From the NCBI GenBank assembly GCA_039821145.1, contig JBCBOS010000009.1:186001-250000 (forward strand): a DNA stretch of 64,000 nucleotides, in the 5' to 3' direction. Both the position numbers and the translations under genes were made by a program. Below the pieces are notes generated by a model. The model saw only the letters and a list, made by a program, of their open reading frames with translations. It had not been told where the DNA came from and made no database searches. The DNA comes from JBCCSZ01 sp039821145 (GTDB taxonomy: Bacteria; Bacteroidota; Bacteroidia; Chitinophagales; Saprospiraceae). Positions 43,300 to 51,714 of the stretch are shown here, piece by piece (within the stretch, counting starts at the first letter, position 1; every line of letters begins with the position of its first letter).

Positions 43300-44373
43300 T
43301 CAACGGCTGGAAAGTGGCTCGCGAACCTTGAGCAATGGGATGGATACAATGAAGGAAGTGGCAGAAGAGATGACTTCTACCGTGCGGTCGGAAAAGAAGG
43401 CGTAGCGGTTTTTGATGTTTTCCAAACCGAAGCGGGTGGAGGTAGGGCGACTCTTCTTTTTCTGGAGATTGTTGCGCACAACCAAGGTCTCGCCATCTTC
43501 CACAAATACCTCTACGCAGAGGGGGCGATCGGAGGAAATGATGTTGTGCTTGATGGCATTCTCGATCAGGATTTGCAGCGACAAAGGCACTACCTTGGAA
43601 TGCAAGTGGTCATCGGGGATGTTGATTTCGATTTGAAGGTTTTCCTCAAAGCGCTCCTTGAGCAAAAAGACGTAGGAGTTGAGAAATTCGAGTTCTTCCG
43701 ACAAGTAGATGAGCTTTTTGTCTCTGATCTCGAGAATGTAGCGATACACCTTGGAGAGTTTTTGGACAAAGCGGACGGCCAACTCCGGGTCTTCCGGGAT
43801 GATGTAGGTCAGGGTGTTGAGACTGTTGAACAGGAAATGTGGATTGACTTGGTTTTTGAGTCCTTCCAACTGGGAGAGAATGTTTTCCTTTTCCAGGCGT
43901 TGTTTTTCGAGCCGGGACGTCTGGAACTTCTGGTAAAAGTAAATGCTCTCGTACAAGCCCAGGATCATAAATGTCATGGTCAGCGAGCTCAAGGTGAGAA
44001 TCAACGGATCTGGCTTGTCTACCCGAAACAGCTCGTGGATTTGGTCTTGGAGGAGGCTGTGGAGAAAAAACTTCATCAAGAAAAAACTGAAGACAACCGC
44101 CACTCCTTGTATCCAAAGGCGTTTGAATACGTCGCCATGATTGGGATACCACTTGCGAAACTGGATCATCAGTTGGCGAAAGTACATCCAAAATATGAAG
44201 GTGTAGAAGACCGACAGCAGGCTGCAGCGGGTCATGAATATGGTAGCGCCTTCCTCCGTGTCCAGTCGATGGCCGTACATCATCAGAGCCGTAACGATGC
44301 TGGCGATGGGAACCCCTGCCAAAATCAGCCAGGTATCATTGAAGCCAAGTAACTCTTTGCTGGACTTTCTCAT
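43300..44373 (-). CDS. LytS/YehU-type sensor histidine kinase
   Basis: A 357-residue inner-membrane histidine kinase of the His_kinase (PF06580) type. About four membrane segments fill residues 10-125, with no obvious sensor domain. The phosphoacceptor block is NPHFLFNSLNTLTYI, followed by the ATP-binding N box ENAIKHN and the G box FGLENIKNR. Such kinases normally phosphorylate LytTR-domain regulators, but no regulator gene lies in the window next to it. The start at 44373 is 87 bases after a strong intrinsic terminator, and LytTR-like repeats lie further upstream. The signal is unknown. Confidence 0.9.
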   Translation of the reverse strand: MRKSSKELLGFNDTWLILAGVPIASIVTALMMYGHRLDTEEGATIFMTRCSLLSVFYTFIFWMYFRQLMIQFRKWYPNHGDVFKRLWIQGVAVVFSFFLMKFFLHSLLQDQIHELFRVDKPDPLILTLSSLTMTFMILGLYESIYFYQKFQTSRLEKQRLEKENILSQLEGLKNQVNPHFLFNSLNTLTYIIPEDPELAVRFVQKLSKVYRYILEIRDKKLIYLSEELEFLNSYVFLLKERFEENLQIEINIPDDHLHSKVVPLSLQILIENAIKHNIISSDRPLCVEVFVEDGETLVVRNNLQKKKSRPTSTRFGLENIKNRYAFFSDRTVEVISSATSFIVSIPLLKVREPLSSR

Positions 44374-44459
44374 GTTCTTGAATCGATTGAGCCATTAGAT
44401 GTATTGCAAGTAGTCGGCCAGACGGAGGCAGCTCTTGTGCCTTTCTTATTGTAATGTAC

Positions 44460-44502
44460 AAAAAAAGCGGATGCGCCGCACTTAGACAGGGCAACGCATC
44501 CG
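44460..44502 (-). terminator. Strong intrinsic terminator upstream of the LytS-type kinase gene
   Basis: On the reverse strand CGGATGCG (with TTGC) pairs with CGCATCCG (with GCGG) in a stem of up to 12 bp including wobble pairs, then comes a run of seven T. It lies about 195 bases after the DUF2279 stop and 87 bases before the kinase ATG. It either ends a small RNA or the DUF2279 transcript, or acts as an attenuator for the kinase gene. Confidence 0.85.
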
Positions 44503-44590
44503 GCCACCTTAATTATATTTACTAGAATTGAACCCTTGTTGGTGGGAGACAGGTGGCGTGGATCGCTGTTGATCCGTTTCCTCCCGTCTG
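44503..44590 (-). ncRNA. Putative structured leader or small RNA ahead of the terminator
   Basis: The segment can form three helices on the reverse strand: GGGAG/CTCCC (44585-44581 with 44548-44544), enclosing GGATC/GATCC (44575-44571 with 44564-44560), and GCCACCT (44557-44551) with AGGTGGC (44509-44503). The last crosses the first, so it would be a pseudoknot or an alternative fold, and ends directly before the terminator stem. A weak promoter (TTG at 44631-44629, then TATCATTG at 44603-44596, 25-base gap) would start it near 44590. It does not match a tRNA, tmRNA or 6S pattern I know. Structure is read by eye only. Confidence 0.35.
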
Positions 44591-44635
44591 CCTTACAATG
44601 ATAAGTTCCTTTGGGCGGAAAATCTTTCCAAACTA

Positions 44636-44671
44636 GGTGAATTGTCAGAATCAGCGGGTGAATTGTCAGAA
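44636..44671 (-). repeat. Two 15-bp direct repeats with 21-bp period (LytTR-like operator)
   Basis: The sequence GGTGAATTGTCAGAA occurs at 44636-44650 and again at 44657-44671. The reverse strand reads TTCTGACAATTCACC twice. Its ACAATTCAC core agrees in seven of nine positions with the published LytTR site, and the 21-bp spacing equals two helical turns, as in known LytTR operators. The repeats lie just upstream of the putative leader and the LytS-type kinase gene. Confidence 0.5.
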
Positions 44672-44697
44672 ATGCCAACTGATTGGGAAGGCCAATT

Positions 44698-45762
44698 TTA
44701 CAAATGAAACCAGTGCCAGTGTACATTGCCCAATGTATTGACCTCCAAAGCCGGAGCCGGCAATTTGAAAATGTTGAGCACGCCCAATAACATCTTGAAA
44801 AAAGGCCGCTTGACGGGGATGCGACTCAGGTCGATGTCGGGCGAAAGATAAAACTGTCGATAGCGGGGATACATCTCTGAGCTGAGAATGAATCGATCGT
44901 CCTCTACTTCCCACTCGTTGGCAAAACCACCATACAAGTTGCCCGCCCCCAGCCCAACAGCCAGGTTGAGCCATTTGGGAATCTTGCTCTGGGAGCCTTG
45001 TCGATGGAAAGAATGCAAGTTGACAGACGCCCAGATCGTCATGGCGTTGTAGTCTTTGAGGAAGGAAGCGGCATAGGAACCACCGTACAGATCGTCGGCT
45101 CGCTGCGAGAGCAAGTAAGTGGCGTCGCTGTTCTCCGCCTGGACGATGGTCTCTGGATAGTCCACAGAACCAGATGATACCTTGAGCAAGATGCGCTGTT
45201 CCCTCCAAAGAAGTTCTTGCCCCACAAACAGGCCCACCCCGATGGTATTGAAGCCAATGTCTGCAACAGAAAACCCCCATTCTGCCGAAAATCCATCGAG
45301 TGTCTCCACTGTGGCTTGAAACAAACTGCCCAATCCCGCTGCCAGCCAAAGCGATTTTCGCCTCTCCAATCCAGTCCATTGGGCACCGCTGAAACACCAA
45401 CTCGTTTCGAAATAAGCCGTAAAGCTGTGTCCGTACTTGTCCATGTCGTTCCACTCTCCCCGGTCGTCAAAAAATTGGAAGCTCGTCCGAGGATAATCGG
45501 CATACCACACTTCGCTCAGTCCAATCACCACCCCAGTATACGCGACTGCACCAGTGGCCGCCGAGGTCCAGAAGCGTTTGGGATTGAACTCTTTGGCAGG
45601 CTGAAAGAAGCGAACGCCCAGGCTGTCCTGTGCCAAGCCCTGACAACAACTGAGCAAGGCCACCATCAAGAGAATGAAGGGGAGAACGGATAAATGTCGA
45701 GTTTTTACAACAATGCCCAAAATTATTCTAATTTTAGTGCAAGTTGCGAAGCGCAAAAACAA
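44698..45762 (-). CDS. DUF2279-like exported protein, hypothetical
   Basis: A 354-residue protein with a hydrophobic N-terminus (FILLMVALLSCCQGLAQ), which is a signal peptide. The body carries the DUF2279 blocks VWYADYPRTSFQFFDDRGEWNDMDKYGHSFTAYF and AWSVADIGFN-like (EWGFSVADIGFNTIG). Several hydrophobic stretches point to an outer- or inner-membrane location. The start is unsettled: the ATG at 45762 leaves a long n-region, and a TTG about 15 codons later is possible. Family function is unknown. The 3' end is followed by the LytTR-like repeats and terminator. Confidence 0.75.
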   Translation of the reverse strand: MFLRFATCTKIRIILGIVVKTRHLSVLPFILLMVALLSCCQGLAQDSLGVRFFQPAKEFNPKRFWTSAATGAVAYTGVVIGLSEVWYADYPRTSFQFFDDRGEWNDMDKYGHSFTAYFETSWCFSGAQWTGLERRKSLWLAAGLGSLFQATVETLDGFSAEWGFSVADIGFNTIGVGLFVGQELLWREQRILLKVSSGSVDYPETIVQAENSDATYLLSQRADDLYGGSYAASFLKDYNAMTIWASVNLHSFHRQGSQSKIPKWLNLAVGLGAGNLYGGFANEWEVEDDRFILSSEMYPRYRQFYLSPDIDLSRIPVKRPFFKMLLGVLNIFKLPAPALEVNTLGNVHWHWFHL

Positions 45763-45997
45763 ATCGCAACCCGAAGTTCCTTAAATGTACGCCACAAAGA
45801 GAGACAAATTCACTCTTTTGCCATTGTCCAATGTATGACAAGCTGCTATAACGGGAAAAAGCGAGAGGAGTTGTATCGAAAATTACATACCAATGGTCGA
45901 AAAAACAGAACTCTGCCCGCTCTTCACTGTTAAACGTTGAGAAAGCTCTCTGACCAAATCGGTCGGTGTCAAACAGCTGTGTTTAAAAAATAAAAAG

Positions 45998-46813
45998 ATG
46001 AAACAAACTAGATTAGTCACCTTTGGCGTCATCGCCATGATCGCCTTGATTTTTATTGTAAGCTTATCAAACAGCCTTTTCCTGACCATTGATGCGGGAT
46101 ACAGTGGGGTGTTGTTTCGCCGTTTTGGAGGTGGATTGGACAAAGAGACCGTCTACACACAAGGATTCCACGTCATCGCTCCCTGGAACAAAATGTTCAT
46201 CTACGATGTGCGCATCGACGAGGAGTTTGAGACCATGGAGGTATTGTCCAAAAACGGTCTGAATATCAAAGTGGAGCTGTCTTATCGATTCCAGCCAACT
46301 GTGGGGCAGATTGGCTTTCTGCACGAAGAAATTGGCCCTGGCTTCCTGGACCGCATCATCAAGCCGGAGATTCGATCTGCCACTAGGGAGGTCATCGGTA
46401 AATACCTACCCGAGGAATTGTATTCGAGCAAGCGCGAGGCCATTCAGGATGAAATCTTCAAAAGTACTTCGGAGGCCATCAGCAAAAAATACATCAATCT
46501 GGATGCCGTGCTGATCCGGGAAGTCGAACTGCCACAGACCCTGCGGGATGCCATCGAGCGCAAGCTGAAAGAGGAGCAGGCTTCGTTGGAATACGAATTC
46601 CGCCTGGAAAGGGAACGCAAGGAAGCGGAAAGAAAGATCATCGAGGCTCAGGCCAAAGCCGACGCCAACAAAATACTCAATGCCAGTTTGACGGACAAGA
46701 TCCTGCAAGACAAAGGGATCGAAGCAACCCTTCAGCTGGCCAATTCTCCCAACTCCAAAGTCGTCGTCGTGGGCGGAGGAGACAAGGGGCTTCCTCTGAT
46801 TCTGGGCAACTAA
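45998..46813 (+). CDS. Prohibitin/SPFH (band 7) family membrane protein
   Basis: A 271-residue single-pass membrane protein: one N-terminal helix (about 8-30), a band 7 domain (about 30-190; DAGYSGVLFRRFGG, GFHVIAPW, EELYSSKREAIQDEI), then a charged coiled coil (KLKEEQASLEYEFRLERERK). Its C-terminus GGGDKGLPLILGN matches bacterial prohibitin homologues. These proteins form large ring-like assemblies that organise membrane domains or restrain proteases. It stands alone between divergent DUF2279 and convergent tolC genes. Confidence 0.9.
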   Translation: MKQTRLVTFGVIAMIALIFIVSLSNSLFLTIDAGYSGVLFRRFGGGLDKETVYTQGFHVIAPWNKMFIYDVRIDEEFETMEVLSKNGLNIKVELSYRFQPTVGQIGFLHEEIGPGFLDRIIKPEIRSATREVIGKYLPEELYSSKREAIQDEIFKSTSEAISKKYINLDAVLIREVELPQTLRDAIERKLKEEQASLEYEFRLERERKEAERKIIEAQAKADANKILNASLTDKILQDKGIEATLQLANSPNSKVVVVGGGDKGLPLILGN

Positions 46814-46829
46814 TTTCGCCCTTTTTACT

Positions 46830-46863
46830 TACTGTCGGTCGCCGTTTGAGGTGGCCGACAGTA
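46830..46863. terminator. Bidirectional terminator between prohibitin and TolC genes
   Basis: TACTGTCGG pairs perfectly with CCGACAGTA; the inner TCGCC/GGTGG extends it to about 14 bp with G-T pairs. CTTTTTAC precedes it on the forward side. It lies between convergent stops, 17 bases after the prohibitin stop and touching the end of the tolC-like gene. Confidence 0.65.
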
Positions 46864-46866
46864 GGT

Positions 46867-48204
46867 CTACCTCACCAATCCTCCAATCAAGCGAACCAAG
46901 TCTGTTTCTGTGATCAGGACATTGTAGATGGCCGACAGTCGTGCCTGCGAGGCATTGATGAAGCTCAGCTGGATGGTCCGATAGTCAAAATCATTGATTT
47001 GGCCGGCTAGGTAGCGTTCTTCGGCAAATTGTAGATTTTGGCGGGCATTGCCGATCAGGGCTTCGGTTATTTTCACCATTTTTCGACGGTTGTTGTAGGT
47101 CTCCAGGGTATTTTTCAGCTGGGTGGCCAATTGGCGTTGCTGGTCCGAGATGTTGAGCTCGGCGATGGTTTCCTGTATGCGGGCATTTTCCACCTGTCGC
47201 TTGACGGTACCTGCATCGAACAGGTTGTAGTTGAAGCTCAGGTTGAGGTAAAAGCTGCTGCTGCGGCCCGAGGCGAATCCATAGATGTCGCCCTCTTGGT
47301 CAAATGGGTTTATGGCATCTGAGTAGGACAGGTCCAGGCGTTGGACCAAGCCGCTGTTCAGTTCGAGGGTGGGGCGGCGCAGGCTTTGGTTGAGCTCTCG
47401 ATCGATGCGGGCCAGATTGCGGGCAGTCTGTAGTTGAAGTAGATTTTTGTTGTTGGCCTGCATTTTCCGTTTCAGATCGGTAAATTGATACACCTTGGCC
47501 TCGTACTCCAGCTGGTCTGTCAATTCGTAGAGTTTGTTGATGTCCTTTTCGCCCATGGCCAATTTGAGGGCGCGCATGGCGTTTTCGTAGGTGTTTTTTT
47601 GGAGAATGTAATTGGTCGAGTCGTTGAGCAGGGCATCCTGGCTTTGCAAAACGTCGAAGTCTCCGCCCTGTCCGTACTCCCGCCGGATTTTTTGGGTCTT
47701 GACCCGCTCTCGGGAAAGGGCCAGCACTTCTTGGATGACATTGAGTTGTTCTTGTTCGAGCAGTGCCTGGTAGTAGTTGCGGATGATGTCGTAGATGGAA
47801 CTTTCTACGGTGATGGCGAGATTGGCCTGGCCTTGGGCGACGAGTTCTTCGAATCGCGATTTATCGATGCGGGCCCGGTGGCCGTCCATCAGCGTATAGC
47901 TCAGATCCAGACTGGCAACGGGTGAATTGGAGGTGGAATTGTAGCTCTCCTGCAAGAAGGAGACGACGGGGGTGATGCGGTCGGCACTGTTGCGAGCCGA
48001 AAGATTGAAGTCGATGTTCGGATAGCGACTGGTGTTTTTGAAGGTGTTGTCGTTGCGGGCGATGTCCAATTGGCGCTCTGCAATTTGGATTTGAAAATTG
48101 TTGCGCATGCCGATTCGGATGGCGTCAGAGAGACTGAGCTTTTTTTGGGCCAATCCATGAAAGCTGCAGACCAGGCATAGGGAGATGATGTACAAGAAGC
48201 GCAT
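46867..48204 (-). CDS. TolC family outer-membrane efflux protein
   Basis: A 445-residue outer-membrane channel subunit. The signal peptide ends in HGLAQ, followed by KLSLSDAIRIGMRNNFQIQIAERQLDIARN, the classic start of the first OEP repeat. The second repeat and long coiled-coil helices follow (for example QATIESTVESSIYDIIRNYYQ-like sequence and QQRQLATQLKNTLETYNNR). TolC proteins form trimeric tunnels for tripartite efflux pumps or type I secretion. The usual partner genes (membrane-fusion protein and transporter) are absent here, so the substrate is open. Confidence 0.92.
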   Translation of the reverse strand: MRFLYIISLCLVCSFHGLAQKKLSLSDAIRIGMRNNFQIQIAERQLDIARNDNTFKNTSRYPNIDFNLSARNSADRITPVVSFLQESYNSTSNSPVASLDLSYTLMDGHRARIDKSRFEELVAQGQANLAITVESSIYDIIRNYYQALLEQEQLNVIQEVLALSRERVKTQKIRREYGQGGDFDVLQSQDALLNDSTNYILQKNTYENAMRALKLAMGEKDINKLYELTDQLEYEAKVYQFTDLKRKMQANNKNLLQLQTARNLARIDRELNQSLRRPTLELNSGLVQRLDLSYSDAINPFDQEGDIYGFASGRSSSFYLNLSFNYNLFDAGTVKRQVENARIQETIAELNISDQQRQLATQLKNTLETYNNRRKMVKITEALIGNARQNLQFAEERYLAGQINDFDYRTIQLSFINASQARLSAIYNVLITETDLVRLIGGLVR

Positions 48205-48549
48205 GTGTCAGTTTGATGATTTGGTAATCGGGATGGAGGCCTTTGGGGTATAACAGCGACGATTGTGCCAAGCTCTTGTTGGAGTCCACTGGCCAAAGTC
48301 GAGTATGCAAGGGCAAGATTAAATGATTTATGACAAAAAGTTTTAATAACTTCTGCAGAAAAGACCATTGGTGGTAAAAAAAGAGGGGTAAGATGTGGGC
48401 AGAGGGGATGGCTTGGGCCATTGGTCGGTCTCAAGGGCAATAATATCGAAAGGCCAACTTGTCTTAGGTAAAATTGTTATACCTTCAAGTTGAAAAACGA
48501 GCTGCGGACTTTCCTTTCCTGAAGTCGGGCCAAAAATCTGTAACTACAC
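48205..48549. other. Intergenic region between divergent tolC-like and rhomboid genes
   Basis: 345 bases without a convincing gene, RNA or strong promoter. The reverse-strand frames here are short and start without context. TTTTGTCATAAATCATTTAA-like AT-rich sequence around 48310-48345 may hold a promoter for the leftward gene, but no consensus pair with proper spacing is seen. Confidence 0.4.
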
Positions 48550-49359
48550 ATGTTTCGCATAACAGAAGTCGTCAAGTACTTGCTCATCATCAATGTCGCT
48601 TTGTTCATCATTGGGGCGATCAATTTATTTGACACCAGTTCGCTGGCGCTCTACTATTTCAAGTCGCCCGAATTCAGGCCTTGGCAGGTCGTGACCCACT
48701 TTTTCATGCATGCCGGAACGATGCATTTGTTCTTCAACATGTTTGCCTTGGTGATGTTTGGAAGTGCCTTGGAAACCCGCTGGGGCCCCAAGCGATTTTT
48801 ATTTTTCTACATCTTTTGCGCCCTGGGAGCGGCAGCTTTGCATACAGGATACAATTATTTTGATCTGAATCGGCAGGAAAAAGCCATTGTCAGCTACGAG
48901 GAGTCGCCTTCCTTTGATGGTGCCTTTCTCTATGTCAAGCGTTTTGCGCCGAAGTACCTGAAAAGACAGTACATCTCCGCCAAGGAATACCTGGAAGATG
49001 TGGCCGATAAGATTGACGATGGTGACCCCCGCTACATCGAAGAGGGCAAGAAAGTCATGTTGGACATCTACCAATACAACAGAGACATTCCCACTGTGGG
49101 GGCATCCGGAGCCATTTACGGCTTGCTGTTGGCTTTCGGCATGATGTTCCCCAATGCAGAATTGATGCTGTTGTTTTTGCCCATTCCCATCAAGGCCAAA
49201 TATTTCATTCCCCTGCTCATGGTGGGCGAGTTGTTTTTGGGTGTCAATCAATTCAGCTGGGACAATATTGCGCATTTCGCACACTTGGGCGGCGCCTTAT
49301 TTGGTTTAATACTCATATTGTATTGGCAAAAATATGGTTCGCGTTTGGGAGGGGTGTAG
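48550..49359 (+). CDS. Rhomboid family intramembrane serine protease (first of tandem pair)
   Basis: A 269-residue polytopic protein. The catalytic serine lies in GASGAIYGLLLAFG and the histidine in NIAHFAHLGGALFG, completing the Ser-His dyad. The early FMHAGTMHLFFNMFALVMFG block is the conserved H-x-x-x-N region on TM2. Between TM3 and the serine helix sits an insert of about 80 residues, predicted soluble (KEYLEDVADKIDDGDPRYIEEGKK), which is longer than in E. coli GlpG. It is followed by a second rhomboid gene. Rhomboids cleave membrane-anchored substrates; none is known here. Confidence 0.93.
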   Translation: MFRITEVVKYLLIINVALFIIGAINLFDTSSLALYYFKSPEFRPWQVVTHFFMHAGTMHLFFNMFALVMFGSALETRWGPKRFLFFYIFCALGAAALHTGYNYFDLNRQEKAIVSYEESPSFDGAFLYVKRFAPKYLKRQYISAKEYLEDVADKIDDGDPRYIEEGKKVMLDIYQYNRDIPTVGASGAIYGLLLAFGMMFPNAELMLLFLPIPIKAKYFIPLLMVGELFLGVNQFSWDNIAHFAHLGGALFGLILILYWQKYGSRLGGV

Positions 49360-49601
49360 CCAAGTGGAATTGTGGAATGTGATTTGATGACAGAGAGCTG
49401 AGAGGTAGGGGCGGTTGTGAAGACGCCATTTGGTTTGCAAATGAGGGTTTTCACTCCAAAGAACCAAATCCCGGCAAGCTCTGACTTGAATAACAGGCAA
49501 CAAGTTTTTATTTTTGGCTGTTGGTTTCTCACTGGTTAGACCTTGTCGAAACAATAAGAGCCAACAACTGTTTACTTATACTGATTAATAACAATCTATC
49601 C

Positions 49602-50543
49602 ATGTTTGCATCGCTTTGGGATGACGTAAAGCGGGAGTTTTCGAAAGGCAATACGGTGACGCGACTCATTATTGTCAATGTGTCCTTTTTCGTATTGATC
49701 AATCTGTTCAAGCTGTTCTCACGCTTGGGAGACCCCACCGGTGGATTGAGTCTTTACAACAAAGTGTTGGACTGGTTCATGATCTCCTCCGATCCAATAG
49801 AGGTATTGACCGAGCCTTGGACCCTTTTTACCAGCATGTTTTTGCACGAGGGATTCTGGCACATCCTGTGGAATATGTTGTTCCTCTACTGGTTTGGCCG
49901 CATCGTTGGCGACCTGATTGGCGATCGGCACATCCTGCCCATGTATTTGCTGGGAGGATTGGTGGGCAACATCGCCTTCCTGGCCTCGGCCGCCCTCATG
50001 GGCTACAGCGGCTCTGCACTGGGGGCCTCCGGCGCCGTCATGGCCATCGTATTGGCTTCTGCCGTCCTCGCGCCCGACTACATGATGTACTTGCTGCTCA
50101 TCGGCCCCGTCAAACTCAAATACATCGTCGCCGTCCTCCTCTTCCTCGATTTGATCGGCATTGCCGACGACATCAATACCGGTGGACACTTTGCACACTT
50201 GGGGGGCGCCTTCATGGGCTGGCTTTTTGTCCTGCAATTGCGCAGCGGAACTGACCTTTCTCAACCTGTCAATAAAATTGTATTCGCCATTCGAGATTTT
50301 TTCCGAAAAATCGGCGGCAGCCTCAAGGGCAAGCCCAAGGGGCCACACCTGGCCTACCGCAACAAGAAAAAGAAAAAGCGCTGGGGCAGCCGCAAGCCAC
50401 ATGCTGTCTCCGATGTAGATACCGATGGCAATATGTCTCACCAGGAAGAACTGGATGCCATTCTCGACAAGATCAAAAAAACGGGTTACGAGAGCCTAAC
50501 GGCCGAGGAAAAAGAATTCCTCTTCAAAGCCAGTAAGAAGTAA
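49602..50543 (+). CDS. Rhomboid family intramembrane serine protease (second of tandem pair) with cytoplasmic tail
   Basis: A 313-residue protein; the ATG at 49602 (MFASLWDDVKREF) is preferred over an upstream in-frame start. The catalytic serine is in LGASGAVMAIV and the histidine in HFAHLGGAFMGW. LHEGFWHILWNMLFLYWFG is the conserved TM2 block. The last 90 residues form a basic tail (KKKKKRWGSRKP) with a short helical motif near the end (LDAILDKIKKTGYESLTAEEKEFLFKASKK), resembling a DUF6576-like rhomboid tail seen in Bacteroidota. It lies 242 bases after the first rhomboid and 46 bases before the EEP gene. Confidence 0.93.
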   Translation: MFASLWDDVKREFSKGNTVTRLIIVNVSFFVLINLFKLFSRLGDPTGGLSLYNKVLDWFMISSDPIEVLTEPWTLFTSMFLHEGFWHILWNMLFLYWFGRIVGDLIGDRHILPMYLLGGLVGNIAFLASAALMGYSGSALGASGAVMAIVLASAVLAPDYMMYLLLIGPVKLKYIVAVLLFLDLIGIADDINTGGHFAHLGGAFMGWLFVLQLRSGTDLSQPVNKIVFAIRDFFRKIGGSLKGKPKGPHLAYRNKKKKKRWGSRKPHAVSDVDTDGNMSHQEELDAILDKIKKTGYESLTAEEKEFLFKASKK

Positions 50544-50589
50544 TTTCCATCAACCGAATAGCCCATTGACTGTGCGCCGCGTTATCAAC

Positions 50590-51615
50590 ATGTTTAGGTG
50601 GGGAACCGTAGGAGTAATCTTGTTGACCTTCGTGGCTTACCTGGCTCCCTATGTCAATCCCGAGGCATTTTGGCCCATTTCCTTTTTCGGCATGGCCTAT
50701 CCCTGGCTGCTCTTGGCCAATGTCCTGGTCCTGGTCGGCTGGCTGGTGCTCCGCAAACGATACTTTTTGCTGCCGCTGGGCTGCATTCTCATGGGGTGGA
50801 GTCATCTGACGGGATTCATCGGCCTCAGCTGGAGCGGGGGAACAGAACAGGGAGTATCGGTGATGACTTACAACATCCAATACCTCAGTTATGCTTGGGC
50901 CGACAAAGGAGCCAACAAGAGTGCCCGCGAAAAACAATTCATCCAATTTCTGAAGGGGAATCGCCCCGATGTTCTCTGCTTGCAGGAATGCAACAAATAC
51001 AGTCTTGAACTTATTGCCAAACAATTGGGTTATCGAAACATCCATCGGGTCGATACCAAAGGGACGGCCATTCTGTCTGATTTTCCATTGAAGGACAAAG
51101 GTCATGTAGAATTTGGGACGCGAACCAATTCTTGTCTGTGGGCAGATGTGCTCATCGACGGAAAGTCCCTCCGGGTGTACAGCATTCATTTGCAGTCCAA
51201 CCGGGTAAGTACCCAGGCAGATAAGGTGCTCAACGAGGGCAACATCCAGGAAAAGGAAACCTGGAAAACCATTGGTGGGATGATCTCCAACGTAAAGGAG
51301 GCGGGCAAAAGACGGGCCCGACAGGCCCTACAAGTGGCGCGGCATGTGGCTGTGAGCAAGAAACCCGTCGTCGTTTGTGGAGATTTCAATGATACGCCTC
51401 AGTCCTACACTTATCGCCTTATTTCCAAACATTTGCAGGATGCCTTCCGTAAAAAAGGAGCCGGATTGGGCACGACTTATGCCGGAGACATTCCAGCCCT
51501 CCGCATTGACTACATCCTGGCCGACGAGCGTTTGGACATCTTGGACTGTGATTTGATCAATGTACCTTTTTCGGATCACTATCCGGTCCGCAGCCATATC
51601 AAGTGGAAACAATGA
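50590..51615 (+). CDS. Endonuclease/exonuclease/phosphatase (EEP) family membrane protein
   Basis: A 341-residue protein with three N-terminal membrane helices (about 5-90), then a catalytic EEP domain: MTYNIQYLSY, the metal-binding Glu in CLQECNKYS, CGDFNDTP and the final SDHYPV. All key residues of the DNase I/APE/sphingomyelinase fold are present. The Bacteroidota relatives are usually of unknown substrate, either nucleic acid or phospho-lipid. The ATG at 50590 is used, but a TTG at 50566 or GTG at 50572 would add a few basic residues in front of the first helix and cannot be excluded. It is the last gene after the tandem rhomboids, a frequent arrangement in the phylum. Confidence 0.85.
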   Translation: MFRWGTVGVILLTFVAYLAPYVNPEAFWPISFFGMAYPWLLLANVLVLVGWLVLRKRYFLLPLGCILMGWSHLTGFIGLSWSGGTEQGVSVMTYNIQYLSYAWADKGANKSAREKQFIQFLKGNRPDVLCLQECNKYSLELIAKQLGYRNIHRVDTKGTAILSDFPLKDKGHVEFGTRTNSCLWADVLIDGKSLRVYSIHLQSNRVSTQADKVLNEGNIQEKETWKTIGGMISNVKEAGKRRARQALQVARHVAVSKKPVVVCGDFNDTPQSYTYRLISKHLQDAFRKKGAGLGTTYAGDIPALRIDYILADERLDILDCDLINVPFSDHYPVRSHIKWKQ

Positions 51616-51702
51616 ATCCATTGCCCAGACATCCATAGGAATCGTTGAGCTGTAGAAGGAAAAGAGCTGGCATGGATGAATCGCAACTCGCATAAATTAA
51701 TG

Positions 51703-51710
51703 TACTTTTG
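51703..51710 (+). promoter_or_regulatory. -7 element immediately before cysS (possible leaderless transcript)
   Basis: TACTTTTG matches TAnnTTTG exactly and ends only four bases before the cysS ATG at 51715. The start of transcription would then coincide with the start codon. No TTG element is found at the usual distance. Confidence 0.45.
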
Positions 51711-51714
51711 CCGC

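Noticed and set aside
43297..44352. A 351-codon frame antisense to the histidine kinase.
   Set aside because: The reverse strand carries HFLFNSLN, ENAIKHN and GLENIKNR, so this frame is a shadow.
44521..44590. tRNA-like stretch (GGGTTCAATTC on the reverse strand).
   Set aside because: No acceptor stem, D arm or anticodon arm can be built around it; only the T-loop-like string matches.
44370..44726. A 118-codon reverse frame over the leader region of the kinase gene.
   Set aside because: It crosses a strong intrinsic terminator, has no recognisable sequence and overlaps the end of the DUF2279 gene.
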